Counted from the stretch's first letter, positions 44,604-52,824 are shown. The stretch is 64,000 nt of DNA from JBBQYD01 sp942493075 (GCA_942493075.1 OW818681.1:930001-994000); one strand, 5' to 3'. A program made the numbers and translations. Notes: generated from the sequence alone by a model not told the origin.

Positions 44604-45287
44604 GTGGTCGCCCGCTATTTGTATGATCCGTTTGCCCGGGTCCTTGGAAAGTGGGGTCCGATGGCTGATGTAAACCGGTATCAGTTCTCATCCAAAGAGA
44701 CGGATAACCTCACCGGCCTTTCCTATTACGGCTACCGTTTCTACGACCCGAACCTCCAACGCTGGTTGAACGAGGATCCTGTTGGGCAAGAGGGAGGGAT
44801 CAACGTATACCGGTTTAATGAGAATAACGCGCTGAACTACGTTGATCCGCATGGTGAGACTCCGATCCTAATACCGATTATCCTTATGCTGCTTTCCACC
44901 GAAGCCATCGTCAATGCGCCGGGGCCTAGTGATGAGGCACTCCCACCATATAAGGATGCTCCAGACCCCGTGCAGACGGCTCGCATGTGTCTGAATCCTG
45001 CTGGAACTCTCATGGGAGAGTCTATAGATTTGGGAAAGGAAGAGTTGGGAATTCAGGATATACCAAGAGGCCCGAAAGGCGGGAGGAAGCACACTCCAGG
45101 GCGGGATCATCAGACAAAGTCAGGTAAAAAGAAGAAGGAGAGGTTTCAGAAGGAAGCGGAAAAAAAGCGCGACCAACAGAGCGCTGAATTGGAGCAAGCC
45201 TGGGATAAGTGGAACAGTCTGTCTGAAGAGCAGCGAAAATTGCTCCCCAAGCTCAAGCCGTGCAAACCAGATCCACGATGTAAATGA
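44604..45287 (+). CDS. Orphan Rhs tip from another core lineage, with toxin domain
   Basis: A decapitated Rhs end: the frame is open from 44553 and Rhs homology begins near 44577 (RLTDSSGAVVARYLYDPFAR). The first possible start is GTG 44604. The core (YQFSSKETDNLTGLSYYGYR, FYDPNLQRWLNEDPVGQEGG, NALNYVDPHGE) differs clearly from the giant gene's core, so it came from another Rhs. The 130-residue tip has a hydrophobic segment (PILIPIILMLL) and a basic domain GRKHTPGRDHQTKSGKKKK, with His/Asp residues that could be catalytic, followed by a long charged helix. The toxin family is not identified. The stop overlaps the next gene as ATGA. Confidence 0.7.
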   Translation: MVARYLYDPFARVLGKWGPMADVNRYQFSSKETDNLTGLSYYGYRFYDPNLQRWLNEDPVGQEGGINVYRFNENNALNYVDPHGETPILIPIILMLLSTEAIVNAPGPSDEALPPYKDAPDPVQTARMCLNPAGTLMGESIDLGKEELGIQDIPRGPKGGRKHTPGRDHQTKSGKKKKERFQKEAEKKRDQQSAELEQAWDKWNSLSEEQRKLLPKLKPCKPDPRCK

Positions 45288-45787
45288 AAACCAAAACCTG
45301 CATTCGAAGACTTAGGAGACGAAAGTTCGAAGGAATCTGGGATAGGATTCTGTACTGCCACGCCAAGCTGCTATACTGGTTGTATGGCCGCGACAATCGC
45401 TCTAGAGCCAAGTATTACTGCCGAATCCTCGAACCGCTGCTGTTGAAAGCCGCCAGCAAACACGAGGCAATCAAAGGCGAGGAATGCTGGTCTCTCCTGT
45501 TCGAAGCCCGAGGGGATTTTGACAGGGCAATACTCTATCGAAATAGTGAGATAAAGCTTATCAAGCGGTTGCTCAGGCTCAAGCCCAGGCTAGATGAGTA
45601 TGGTCCGGGTGACTTGGCCGATCGCTTAGTGCTATTGGGGGTCTTGTATTTTGATTCAGGCCGGACACGTAGAGCGCTTACGGCTATCCGTGAAGCGAAA
45701 CGGATCTGCCAAAGGAATCGAATCAGGTTTGACGATGACGATCTTCTAAAAGAATATGAGTCCCAACGTCGCGGTCAGGTGAAATGA
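45284..45787 (+). CDS. Immunity protein for the second-lineage Rhs tip
   Basis: 167 residues, all helical and rich in Arg/Lys, with a TPR-like middle (SLLFEARGDFDRAILYRNSE, LVLLGVLYFDSGRTRRALTA). Its ATG lies inside the toxin stop (ATGA), the clearest sign of a toxin-immunity pair in the array. No family is recognised by name. An R1 repeat follows 26 nt later. Confidence 0.65.
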   Translation: MKTKTCIRRLRRRKFEGIWDRILYCHAKLLYWLYGRDNRSRAKYYCRILEPLLLKAASKHEAIKGEECWSLLFEARGDFDRAILYRNSEIKLIKRLLRLKPRLDEYGPGDLADRLVLLGVLYFDSGRTRRALTAIREAKRICQRNRIRFDDDDLLKEYESQRRGQVK

Positions 45788-45813
45788 ACCTCGCTTGATG
45801 GGTTGTGGAGTGG

Positions 45814-45981
45814 GTGTGACGAACTTTTTTCCGGTCGTAGATTTGGCCTTTTTGTCGTCGCAGGGTTTTTCCAAAATAGCCGCGCTGACATCCGCCTTCG
45901 CCCGGCTTCGTCGCGACAAGTCGTGTTGTGTAACCGAATAACCATGAACTGGTCGTAGTCCTAGGACACGGTTGGCCGGTT
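45814..45981 (+). repeat. Dispersed repeat R1, full copy
   Basis: 168 bases: GTGTGACGAACTTTTTTCC through CCGCGCTGACATCCGCC and GACAAGTCGTGTTGTGTAAC to ACGGTTGGCCGGTT. It matches 55956-56126 over its full length with scattered changes. Confidence 0.75.
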
Positions 45982-45986
45982 CGCGG

Positions 45987-46030
45987 TTTGCTTCTGTTCT
46001 CCAGGTCTTTTCTTGGCTTCTTTGTTGTGA
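45987..46030 (+). repeat. Dispersed repeat R2, copy 1
   Basis: TTTGCTTCTGTTCTCCAGGT and the following CTTTTCTTGGCTTCTTTGTT recur at 56276-56318. In both places R2 lies shortly after R1 (6 nt here, 150 nt there). The stretch 46031-46221 holds no confident gene; ATG 46110 would give a hydrophobic leader (MIRFLAILALLFVTFG) in a frame that does not join the deaminase remnant. Confidence 0.6.
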
Positions 46031-46221
46031 GAAATGTTCTTTTCCGGTTCTTTTGGCCGTTTTTTTGCGGATGACATAGCCGTTCCGTTGTTTATGCTGC
46101 TGCGAACCGATGATCCGTTTTCTGGCCATCCTGGCGCTGTTGTTCGTTACCTTCGGCAGCGAAGGTTCCTTGCAGCGTGGCCTGGACCTGAGCGGTTCAA
46201 TGCAGGGCGCGGGCGGGATAG

Positions 46222-46398
46222 GCGGCGAAACTACCGGGGGCGCATGCCGAGGTCACTGCGCTTCAACACGCGGACGAGAACGGTCTTACCCCGCAAGCGA
46301 TTGGTGTGACTAGGGCTATCTGTCCAGAGTGTGAAGCAGCAATTAGAGCCAGCGGTGGCACCCTTACGAGCCCAACAACTGCGGTCTGGCCGCACTGA
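46222..46398 (+). pseudogene. Deaminase toxin tip remnant
   Basis: A 58-codon open tail in the frame closed upstream by TAG at 46219. It encodes LPGAHAEVTALQHADENGL, then AICPECEAAIRASGGTL and ends TTAVWPH. HAE plus CPEC is the zinc-binding signature of the cytidine/nucleic-acid deaminase fold found in polymorphic toxins. No start codon or front part remains. It ends 5 nt before a DUF416 gene, its probable immunity partner. Confidence 0.7.
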
Positions 46399-46403
46399 AT
46401 CAC

Positions 46404-47012
46404 ATGATGAATTTTGACCAGCAAAAATTGATCGCTGATCTACAGCGAGTGCCACCGGTTCTCCGTGTTGCCTTTGCGGCAGCATGCGCTGAGCGCCAGA
46501 TGCCAGCCTATCGGGCATTCCTGCGAGAGAGCCATGCTGAGGACCCAAACACTCTTGTCCGAGCACTTGAGGACGTTTGGATGAACTCGACCAAGAGCGA
46601 TGGGGAGGAACTTCAGAGACAACTCCAAGGATGCATGTCGCTTATTCCTCAAGAAGATGTGGTCAAGCCGTGGACCGAACAGGCGAGCTATGCCCAGGAC
46701 GCGGGCATCTCGGTGGCTTACGTGCTACGCACTCGGATTAGTGGGGAAGCACAGGATGCCGCATGGTCCGCGCAAACTGCTTACGAGTCTCTAGATAATT
46801 TTGTTCTTAACCGCGAGGACGTTGACACGAACCAACCCGGCGGTGAGGCCCGCGTGCTCTCGCATCCCTTGGTGCAAGCCGAACTTGCCCGCCAGCGCCG
46901 AGACATGGATGAACTGCTCAGTGTTTCGGGCGAAAATCTCCAACAAACGGTCTCCCTGCTTCGAGACCGGGCCAAGAGTGAAAGTGTGGCCTTCTTCGCG
47001 GTGGAATCGTAA
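46404..47012 (+). CDS. DUF416 (YjaG-like) immunity protein
   Basis: 202 residues. The N-terminus follows the DUF416/YjaG pattern (LIADLQRVPPVLRVAFAAAC, ERQMPAYRAFLRES, TLVRALEDVWM), and the rest is helical (SYAQDAGISVAYVLRT, EARVLSHPLVQAELARQRRD). Direct adjacency to a deaminase tip suggests that it neutralises that toxin. DUF416 members also occur alone with unknown function. ATG 46404 or the next codon is the start; there is no clear ribosome site, consistent with coupling to the lost toxin frame. Confidence 0.7.
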   Translation: MMNFDQQKLIADLQRVPPVLRVAFAAACAERQMPAYRAFLRESHAEDPNTLVRALEDVWMNSTKSDGEELQRQLQGCMSLIPQEDVVKPWTEQASYAQDAGISVAYVLRTRISGEAQDAAWSAQTAYESLDNFVLNREDVDTNQPGGEARVLSHPLVQAELARQRRDMDELLSVSGENLQQTVSLLRDRAKSESVAFFAVES

Positions 47013-47049
47013 ATGAAATCTTTGCGGATTTTCATTAACAATACGGACT

Positions 47050-47604
47050 ATGAAGTGGTTTCAGCAGATACAAAGCCATTACGAGAAGGCATGGGGAACC
47101 GCCGCTGAGGTCAGGAAGCTCGCTAGAGGGCCAGTCCATGAACTGCCTCGAGACTTCGCTGTCCTTGTCTTTGCACCACATGGTAACCGTGATATGTGGA
47201 CCTATGCCACCTGTTGTATGTCCAACCCTGAGGATTCCAAGCCGCTGGAATTGCACATTTTCAGCAGGTCGGCATGCGAAGCCCTGATAGAACTATTAAC
47301 CGTCACTGCTCATTTCCACCGGACAGGGGCGTCGCTGGACCTGTGGCATACCGTGAACTTTGGGAGACCATGGGAGGGCAATTCGCAGTGTGATCATGGG
47401 TTGATCTCATTGCCTTACCTAGACGGGCCGCAGCTAGAGAATCTATCCGCGGGCAATACTATTACAGCCAAGTGTTACTGGCTCGTACCCATTACTCAGT
47501 ACGAAGTCGAGTTCAAGAAGCAGCAGGGAGTTGAGGCCCTTGAGCAGAAGTTCGAGCAGCAGTCTTTTGATTATCTCGACCCCAATCGGCGAAGCGTCGT
47601 ATAA
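47050..47604 (+). CDS. Suppressor-of-fused (SUFU) family immunity protein
   Basis: 184 residues, one complete SUFU domain: FAVLVFAPHGNRDMWTYATC, CMSNPEDSKPLELHIFSRSA, LDLWHTVNFGRPW, HGLISLPYLDGPQLE and the closing YWLVPITQYEVEFKKQQGVE, then DYLDPNRRSVV. Bacterial SUFU proteins are widely found as immunity proteins against diverse polymorphic toxins. Family call is firm. No toxin tail was recognised in the 37 nt upstream. Confidence 0.85.
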   Translation: MKWFQQIQSHYEKAWGTAAEVRKLARGPVHELPRDFAVLVFAPHGNRDMWTYATCCMSNPEDSKPLELHIFSRSACEALIELLTVTAHFHRTGASLDLWHTVNFGRPWEGNSQCDHGLISLPYLDGPQLENLSAGNTITAKCYWLVPITQYEVEFKKQQGVEALEQKFEQQSFDYLDPNRRSVV

Positions 47605-47608
47605 ACAA

Positions 47609-47640
47609 GTGTTACGAACTTTTTTCTGGTCATAACGTTG
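47609..47640 (+). repeat. Dispersed repeat R1, short copy
   Basis: GTGTTACGAACTTTTTTCTG, 5 nt after the SUFU stop. After about 30 bases the sequence departs from the longer copies and enters an open toxin-like tail. Confidence 0.5.
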
Positions 47641-47730
47641 GCCGAATTGGTATCGGGTATTCGGGATTCCGATTTTAGAGATTGTATGTACGCGGATGTG
47701 TGGGAGCATTTTCAGTCACGTATACCATGA
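47641..47730 (+). pseudogene. Orphan toxin tip remnant (unknown family)
   Basis: An open tail encodes AELVSGIRDSDFRDC, then MYADVWEHFQSRIP and a stop. Its TGA overlaps the next ATG as ATGA. No start codon with a ribosome site and no front are seen. The family is not recognised; the call rests on position and overlap. Confidence 0.35.
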
Positions 47731-48221
47731 ATCCGTTTCACCTAGAAAACTGGTTGCGGACTCACAGCACGAAGGTTGAGCGTGTGGGTGCAGAAATTGT
47801 ATTCACCCATGTTAACAATGAAACGAGCATCCTCCTTCCTCGTGGAGAATGGCGGGACGGGTTGCTTGCAGTAGATATTGACCCGCTCGCTTCATTTTAC
47901 GGAGATTACTTTGGGGCCAGCCTCGGGAACTCGCACCTCACCTTTGCTACAAATATAGCGGGTGGAGTCGATGTGTCTCATGGCTTTAGATTGCCGGACT
48001 TCGAGCAGATGGCCGCACAGGCGCGAGAACTCGGCATCAATATTGGAGAATCAGAGCACGCGTTTTTGGCCGAGGCCGGATGGATGTTTATCTACACGAT
48101 GAGAAATGAGCATGGGCGCACGGTGCTGCGAAAATACGATCGCCATTTTCGTACGCTCCGAACGATCAAGAATCTGGATGAGGTTCTCACCGGATGGTGG
48201 AATATCGTGATAGGTGCCTAA
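47727..48221 (+). CDS. Immunity-like protein, possibly SUKH-related
   Basis: 164 residues from ATG 47727, which overlaps the preceding tail's stop. Landmarks are LLPRGEWRDGLLAVDIDPLA, FYGDYFGASLGNSHLTF and FAEGWMF-like LAEAGWMFIYTMRN. The FYxxYxGA-type stretch and the overall size resemble SMI1/KNR4 (SUKH) immunity proteins, but the match is loose. No signal peptide. Confidence 0.55.
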   Translation: MNPFHLENWLRTHSTKVERVGAEIVFTHVNNETSILLPRGEWRDGLLAVDIDPLASFYGDYFGASLGNSHLTFATNIAGGVDVSHGFRLPDFEQMAAQARELGINIGESEHAFLAEAGWMFIYTMRNEHGRTVLRKYDRHFRTLRTIKNLDEVLTGWWNIVIGA

Positions 48222-48256
48222 ACGTAGGTAGAACACGCCGTCTCGGATAGCATAGG

Positions 48257-48316
48257 ATGCAGCCGATCGTGCGGCTGCTGCTGCCCGGGATCGAGCAGTC
48301 TTTGGTGAGGCAATGA
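48257..48316 (+). pseudogene. Possible short toxin tail
   Basis: An ORF of 19 codons, MQPIVRLLLPGIEQSLVRQ, ends 7 nt before the next immunity-like gene. It resembles the other tails only in position; very low confidence. Confidence 0.2.
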
Positions 48317-48323
48317 GGAACCG

Positions 48324-48773
48324 ATGATTATAACGACTGAAATGCTGGCAAGCTACTTAGGCAAGCATGCCTCCAAGCTTTTGGCGGATCCGCCTTTCCA
48401 GAATTGGAAATTTGAGAGGACCTATGAAACCGATCTCGAAGAGCCGCTCATTGATTACGTGTTTGCCCAACACGGTATCGATATCGTTTGTGATCGAGAA
48501 GACAGGGTGAACAGTCTTTTTCTCTATTTCGATGAGAGGCGCTTTTTTAGAGAAACCATTAAAGACATACCATTTACACTAAACCGCCAAGAGGTTTTTG
48601 CCCGGCTCGGCGCTCCCTGCAAGAGTGGCAGTCGGCTCAGCGATCCGGTTCTCGGCGACTACGGAGCATGGGACCGCTTCGCACATGGCGGTTACTTCAC
48701 TCATGTTGAGTATCAGTTGGACGGCGACCGGATAAGGAAGATTACTTTAATGCGATCGGACGTCGTGCCCTGA
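48324..48773 (+). CDS. Immunity-like protein of unknown family
   Basis: 149 residues: helical N-terminus (MLASYLGKHASKLLADPPFQ), then a beta-rich body (YVFAQHGIDIVCDREDRVNS, LFLYFDERRFFRET, EVFARLGAPCKSGSRLSDPV, YFTHVEYQLDGDRIRKITLM). I recognise this layout as one often seen next to polymorphic toxins, but cannot name the family. ATG 48324 has GAGGAA 4 nt upstream. An R1 copy follows 47 nt after the stop. Confidence 0.6.
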   Translation: MIITTEMLASYLGKHASKLLADPPFQNWKFERTYETDLEEPLIDYVFAQHGIDIVCDREDRVNSLFLYFDERRFFRETIKDIPFTLNRQEVFARLGAPCKSGSRLSDPVLGDYGAWDRFAHGGYFTHVEYQLDGDRIRKITLMRSDVVP

Positions 48774-48820
48774 TTTTTCCGATCTTATTCCATCATAGCC
48801 TCGGCCAAACGGCCGACAAA

Positions 48821-48845
48821 TTGTTACGAACTTTTTTCCTATCGT
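48821..48845 (+). repeat. Dispersed repeat R1, shortest copy
   Basis: TTGTTACGAACTTTTTTCCT only; the following sequence (CGCCAAGCAAAGCTTGGTGC, a small palindrome) is unrelated to other copies. No gene is seen between 48774 and 49071. Confidence 0.45.
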
Positions 48846-49071
48846 GTGCGCCAAGCAAAGCTTGGTGCCTCTTGCAGGGTGCGAGTCTCTGCCGGGTAAG
48901 GAATAGTCAACCACCCGTACCGAGTGTTGGCGTTTTGAAAGAAAAACAACGATGTGAATGACAAAACGTAACCGTGCACAGGGAACCACGTGGGCCGTAA
49001 GCAGAGTCCGCACCACTGGACAACAGGAGTCCGGGGAGTCGTAGATGTCAAAGGCTATTTGACTCTGACAT

Positions 49072-49184
49072 TTATGATGCTTTGCGAAGAGGCTGCTGAG
49101 CGGGTTTGCCCCAGGCGCCGGGAAGGATTTCCGGCACTTGCTGAATGGTCATCTGCGGCAAGCGTGTGAGAACGTCTTTGAGGT
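49072..49184 (-). pseudogene. IS66-type transposase C-terminal remnant
   Basis: On the minus strand this encodes YLKDVLTRLPQMTIQQVPEI, then LPGAWGKPAQQPLRKAS and a stop, the typical end of IS66-family transposases. Nothing upstream belongs to it. A shorter piece of the same end recurs at 55933-55955. Confidence 0.65.
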
Positions 49185-49196
49185 ATGATCGTCGCA

Positions 49197-49874
49197 ATGA
49201 AATCCGAAAAGAAAAATAAAACAAAGGCATGTTGTCATCGGAAAGAGCGGATACGCGAGTTTTGGCGGTGGTTCGCGTCGGTACAGGATAAACCGGCCGC
49301 TCTACTAGAGAAGGGGGTGACGGAAGAAATTGCCCGGATGGTTGCGGCCAAAATGAATGAGTTAACCAACGAAGTAGGATGGGAGGTTGGCCCTGGCGCA
49401 GAAAGACCATATTCATTCTCTATCGCATTGAATGGATCATTAAGAAACCTTGCTGTCGCGGAAGAAATTGTCAAAGAAGCTCCTGTTCTGCCAAATTGGG
49501 AGATATATGCCGGACGCCCGCCCAAGAATTGGGATGGCCGAATTCGTTTGCGAAATAAACAGGGACAGGTTGTTACGCTCGATTCGTCGGGGTGGCGCTA
49601 CATTCTCACCGGATATGATAGCAATAGCTTCTTCGATATCGCCATAATCGCAGATTGGCCGATTATGGACCTTGCTGCAAAAAAGCAAGCGGCTACATTG
49701 GCAATTCAGGCGATCTTGGGGGAGGTGACAATGTTGAAACGGTTTGATCGTGTCAAAGTGGTTGTGTCTCCGAGCCCAAATCAATTGGCGCGTTCCAGTT
49801 CAATCTCGGATTTGAAAAACCACCTCGATCATCTCGATGCAACCCTGACACGCAGAGGGGCCACTGCGGGTTGA
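49197..49874 (+). CDS. Hypothetical protein of the immunity array
   Basis: 225 residues from ATG 49197; ATG 49185 is possible but GAGG would then abut it. N-terminal basic leader, then IREFWRWFASVQDKPAALLE, a helical stretch and NEVGWEVGPGAERPYSFSIA, APVLPNWEIYAGRPP, FFDIAIIADWP. The FWxWF...WEVGPG layout occurs in a widespread family of small bacterial proteins without a named function. The gene interrupts the IS66 remnant's upstream side. No toxin tip is seen beside it. Confidence 0.6.
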   Translation: MKSEKKNKTKACCHRKERIREFWRWFASVQDKPAALLEKGVTEEIARMVAAKMNELTNEVGWEVGPGAERPYSFSIALNGSLRNLAVAEEIVKEAPVLPNWEIYAGRPPKNWDGRIRLRNKQGQVVTLDSSGWRYILTGYDSNSFFDIAIIADWPIMDLAAKKQAATLAIQAILGEVTMLKRFDRVKVVVSPSPNQLARSSSISDLKNHLDHLDATLTRRGATAG

Positions 49875-49953
49875 ATAATCAAAACTCAAAAGCCCAAAGA
49901 GGCAGTGAGATGACCTAGTGTGTCGCTGGAATCTTGAGAAATAAGACATAACA

Positions 49954-50745
49954 ATGTTCGAATGGTTTGAACAGGAAGCATCCGCGATCAAGACGCCCCG
50001 GTTTCATGTCATTGACGGTCCGCCGGATGCGAAACTGAGGGAGGCGGTGTTGGGATCAGGCTTGCCCGTTCCTTCAGCATATAAGGAGTTCGTTCTGAAG
50101 TTTGGAAACGCGAGATTATACCGGAATCGGCGCATCAGTTTTCGCATCGGCATTTTTGCTGCGCCCCGGGAGGCGGTTCTCAACAATGGCACGCGAATCT
50201 ATCACCTGGGTTTTCACGATGGTGCGAGCGTCTATGTAAAAAGGGAGACTCGCTCGGGCCAGCATCCAATTTTTGAATTTGAATCGGGTTCGGAAGAAGA
50301 GGTGGCTGCTAGTTTTGAAGAATGGTTCTCGAAAAGTTGTGCCCTTGCTCGGAGCAGCTACAGCAAGGGAAGATGGGCGGAGATATTAAGGGGGCCAAAG
50401 CCATTCACGGAGGAGGAAGCAGAAATCATCGAAGCGCGAAGGTTAATCCACTGGCGAGTAGTCGGGATTGACGCCGACAAAAACCACATTCTTGAGATAA
50501 CGAACACGGGGCGACGTTCGTTGTGCACCTTAACGATTGGGGTTAAGTCCAAAGATAGACGTTTAAACGGAGCCGTTCGCGTAAACATCCGCCACGTTGG
50601 CCCAGGCCAGACTGCTCTGGTGCACGCAGGATGCTACAATGATCTTTTGCCATGTGAACAGGTGGAGTTATTTTCGCTCCCGGAACCAAAGCCCGAGGAC
50701 CGGGATTATTATTGGGAGTTTAGAGATGACGGCTTATGTGACTAA
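49954..50745 (+). CDS. SMI1/KNR4 (SUKH) family immunity protein
   Basis: 263 residues. The N-terminal 130 have the SUKH pattern: LREAVLGSGLPVPSAYKEFV, LKFGNARLYRN, then GIFAAPREAVLNNG, YHLGFHDGASVYV and the SFEEWFSKSC helix. A beta-rich C-terminal half (ILEITNTGRRSLCTLTIGVK, VRVNIRHVGPGQTALVHAGC) is an additional, unrecognised domain. SUKH proteins are the commonest immunity proteins of polymorphic toxins. The stop is 3 nt before the next gene, so the pair forms an operon. Confidence 0.7.
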   Translation: MFEWFEQEASAIKTPRFHVIDGPPDAKLREAVLGSGLPVPSAYKEFVLKFGNARLYRNRRISFRIGIFAAPREAVLNNGTRIYHLGFHDGASVYVKRETRSGQHPIFEFESGSEEEVAASFEEWFSKSCALARSSYSKGRWAEILRGPKPFTEEEAEIIEARRLIHWRVVGIDADKNHILEITNTGRRSLCTLTIGVKSKDRRLNGAVRVNIRHVGPGQTALVHAGCYNDLLPCEQVELFSLPEPKPEDRDYYWEFRDDGLCD

Positions 50746-50748
50746 CGA

Positions 50749-51357
50749 ATGCACTATCTGAAGCACCTCAGGATACTTATGGAGCGGGCGGGCAACTTGG
50801 GCTATCGGACCCTTCCCGATGGAACCCAACTTTTTGGTCGCGTCCCGCACGTTGCCCCTCAGGCTTGGTTGCACGCGCTTTTTCCTCCGATATCTGATCG
50901 CGAGATCGACCAGATCGAAGGAGAAATGGGAGCCTATGTTCCGGATGTCTTTCGGGATTTCCTGAATCTCGCAAATGGTTTTAGAATTTTCTCAGGTTCT
51001 CTTTCGATCTATGGACAAAGATCCAATTACGAGAGAACCATTGACTCGGTGTGGCAGCCGTTTTGTATCGTCACTCCTAATACCATCGAAAGATTGCCTG
51101 ACGCCGCGGATTGGCACTTCTTTATAGGAGGATACTCCTGCGACAACGGCTATCATTTGTATATGGACCGACGTGATGGGAAGGTCTACCTCTGTTCACG
51201 TAAGTCCGTAAAACCTTTGCACCGATGGAATAGCTTTCCTGAGCTGGTTGTTGAGGAGTCCAGTCGCTTGGCAAGGTTATTCGATGAATCGGGACGGGAG
51301 ATTGACCCCAATCAGCCGAAGGTTACGAAAGGACCGTCGGCAGGCTATGAAGGATGA
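50749..51357 (+). CDS. SMI1/KNR4 (SUKH) family immunity protein
   Basis: 202 residues. SUKH landmarks: PPISDREIDQIEGEMGAYVP, DVFRDFLNLANGFRIFSGSL, IYGQRSNYERT, and the later strands HFFIGGYSCDNGYHLYMDRR, KVYLCSRKSV with the SFPELVVEES helix. It starts 3 nt after the preceding SUKH gene and is of a different subgroup from it, so the two probably act on different toxins. Confidence 0.75.
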   Translation: MHYLKHLRILMERAGNLGYRTLPDGTQLFGRVPHVAPQAWLHALFPPISDREIDQIEGEMGAYVPDVFRDFLNLANGFRIFSGSLSIYGQRSNYERTIDSVWQPFCIVTPNTIERLPDAADWHFFIGGYSCDNGYHLYMDRRDGKVYLCSRKSVKPLHRWNSFPELVVEESSRLARLFDESGREIDPNQPKVTKGPSAGYEG

Positions 51358-51625
51358 GGTTGATTGGAAGGAGTTGGAAGGGGTACCTCAAGTCACTCGG
51401 AAATCGAGATAAGAAGAACGACGGGAACTGGCTTACCGCAAGGTGTCAAATGTGGGTGGATGCACCGGAGCATGGTAGCGACCTCGTCTCAACCATGGGC
51501 TCTGGGGAGCAATCCCGTGGGGAATGGTTGGTGCCTGCGATCAGTCCTGGTGGGGCTTTTTGGGCTGACACGCATGCCAGAGGGTCTATTCTGCAGACGA
51601 TCAACAAGGTAATAATGGTGGATTG
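51358..51625. other. Stretch without a confident gene
   Basis: A 90-codon frame (51354-51626) spans it and its TGA overlaps the next start region, so it could be another toxin tail (end: ILQTINKVIMVD), but the composition is not protein-like. The GGGGAGCAATCCCGTGGGGA stretch at 51507-51526 lies within CAACCAT/ATGGTTG arms (51491-51534), a palindrome akin to those at the window start. Confidence 0.35.
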
Positions 51626-52252
51626 ATGAATCTCGAACAGTTTAGCTCTGTATTCACGACTACAGCGGATGACCCGCACCAAGGTTCTCCGAGTTGTAGC
51701 GGTTGGGGAGTCGAGCACCTTGATCATGTGCTCGATGCACTTGGAGGTAGGACGTTCAACAATGGACTTTATCGGGTGCTTCGCGTTGATCAAATCCTCT
51801 CAGCAACGCAAGCCATGGAAGCTGTTTTTCCCGAGTATCGTGGAAGAATTGTGCCATTTGCATTTGACTGGCTTGGCCGACACTTTGCATGCGACCGTTC
51901 TCGAATCGAGGACGGGCAACCCCAAGTGCTAATGCTGGAGGTCGGAGCAGGAGAAGCGATGGAGATTCCAGCGTCTGTGGTGGACTTCCACAATGTTGAA
52001 CTGGTTCATCATGCAGACGATGCGCTCGCCACTCCATTTTGGCGAGAGTGGCAGAGCCAGCACCCATCCCAGTTGGCGTTCGAGGATTGCGTGGGATACA
52101 AAGTGCCACTGTTCCTCGGAGGTGCTGATGTCATCGCCAACTTGGAGATAATCGATAGGAGTGTTTATGTTGAGATTTGCGGCCAGTTAAGGAACAAGAC
52201 TCGTACTTTGCCGCCAGGCCAGTCCATCCGACGTGTCCTGTTTGGCGATTGA
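51626..52252 (+). CDS. Tdi1/DUF1851-like immunity protein
   Basis: 208 residues from ATG 51626. Strong landmarks: TFNNGLYRVLRVDQI, VFPEYRGRIVPFAFDWLGRH, FACDRSR, LEVGAGEAMEIPASVVDFHN, then CVGYKVPLFLGGADVIANLE, DRSVYVEICGQLRNKTRTLP and GQSIRRV. This is the widespread family that contains the type VI immunity protein Tdi1 (GAD-like/DUF1851). Function as an immunity protein is inferred from family and array. The family identification is from memory of its conserved FDWLGR and PLFLGG blocks. Confidence 0.7.
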   Translation: MNLEQFSSVFTTTADDPHQGSPSCSGWGVEHLDHVLDALGGRTFNNGLYRVLRVDQILSATQAMEAVFPEYRGRIVPFAFDWLGRHFACDRSRIEDGQPQVLMLEVGAGEAMEIPASVVDFHNVELVHHADDALATPFWREWQSQHPSQLAFEDCVGYKVPLFLGGADVIANLEIIDRSVYVEICGQLRNKTRTLPPGQSIRRVLFGD

Positions 52253-52439
52253 GCCGCCGTCGACTGAACTAACCCGACTTTCGATACTGGGAGCGGTTTT
52301 TGCCTGTTTTCGCGAAGGTAATCTTCAAAAACCACAGTAAAATCGATGTTTTGTGACTCCAAAATCCCCAAAATAGCTGCAGTGAAGACCCACCCCCTTG
52401 CACCATCCCCCGGTGGCTCTGACATACTCTTGCCAGATT

Positions 52440-52617
52440 ATGTTTTTGCGCTTCATCACCCGCAAGAAGGATGGCAAGGAGCATCGCTACTATAGCGTCG
52501 TTGAAAACGTCCGCCAGCCGGGCCGTCGTAGTCCTTTCCAGAAAACTCTTCTTTATCTGGGCGAACTGAGTGACGCCCAGCACGCCGCTTGGATCAAGGC
52601 CATCACCGTTCCAAGTT
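52440..52617 (+). pseudogene. IS1634-like transposase N-terminal remnant
   Basis: Encodes MFLRFITRKKDGKEHRYYSV, VENVRQPGRRSPFQKTLLYL and GELSDAQHAAWIKAI, the characteristic N-terminus of IS1634/IS4-type transposases, then stops at 52617. The catalytic domain is absent. The break abuts a toxin-like tail. Confidence 0.7.
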
Positions 52618-52621
52618 GACA

Positions 52622-52810
52622 CATTACGATCCTGCTGCTGAGTTGCTGGAGTTTAGGATACCTCAGCCGAAGTTCGACGAGTGGAGACTGCAAGGTTATG
52701 TTGAGACGTTCAATGATCTTCATCTTCCAACGGGGATTGTTACGCCCGAGACTAGGATTTTGCCTCCTGCCTCTGGAAAGTTGAACCAGTTTTTGGTTAC
52801 GCCAAAGTAA
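52622..52810 (+). pseudogene. Orphan toxin tip remnant
   Basis: An open tail of about 63 codons directly behind the transposase break encodes HYDPAAELLEFRIPQPKFDE, WRLQGYVETFNDLHLPTGIV and ends PASGKLNQFLVTPK. It has no start of its own. It lies 14 nt upstream of a small immunity-like gene. The sequence looks like the compact end of an Rhs or other polymorphic toxin; the family is not named. Confidence 0.55.
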
Positions 52811-52824
52811 CTAGTGACTTTACA

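Noticed and set aside
46034..46313. ORFs starting at 46034 and 46110
   Set aside because: They run across the deaminase remnant in the wrong frames; only the hydrophobic start at 46110 looks protein-like, and it does not join the remnant.
51354..51626. 90-residue protein before the Tdi1-like gene
   Set aside because: Composition is not protein-like and it spans a palindrome; kept only as a possible tail in the intergenic note.
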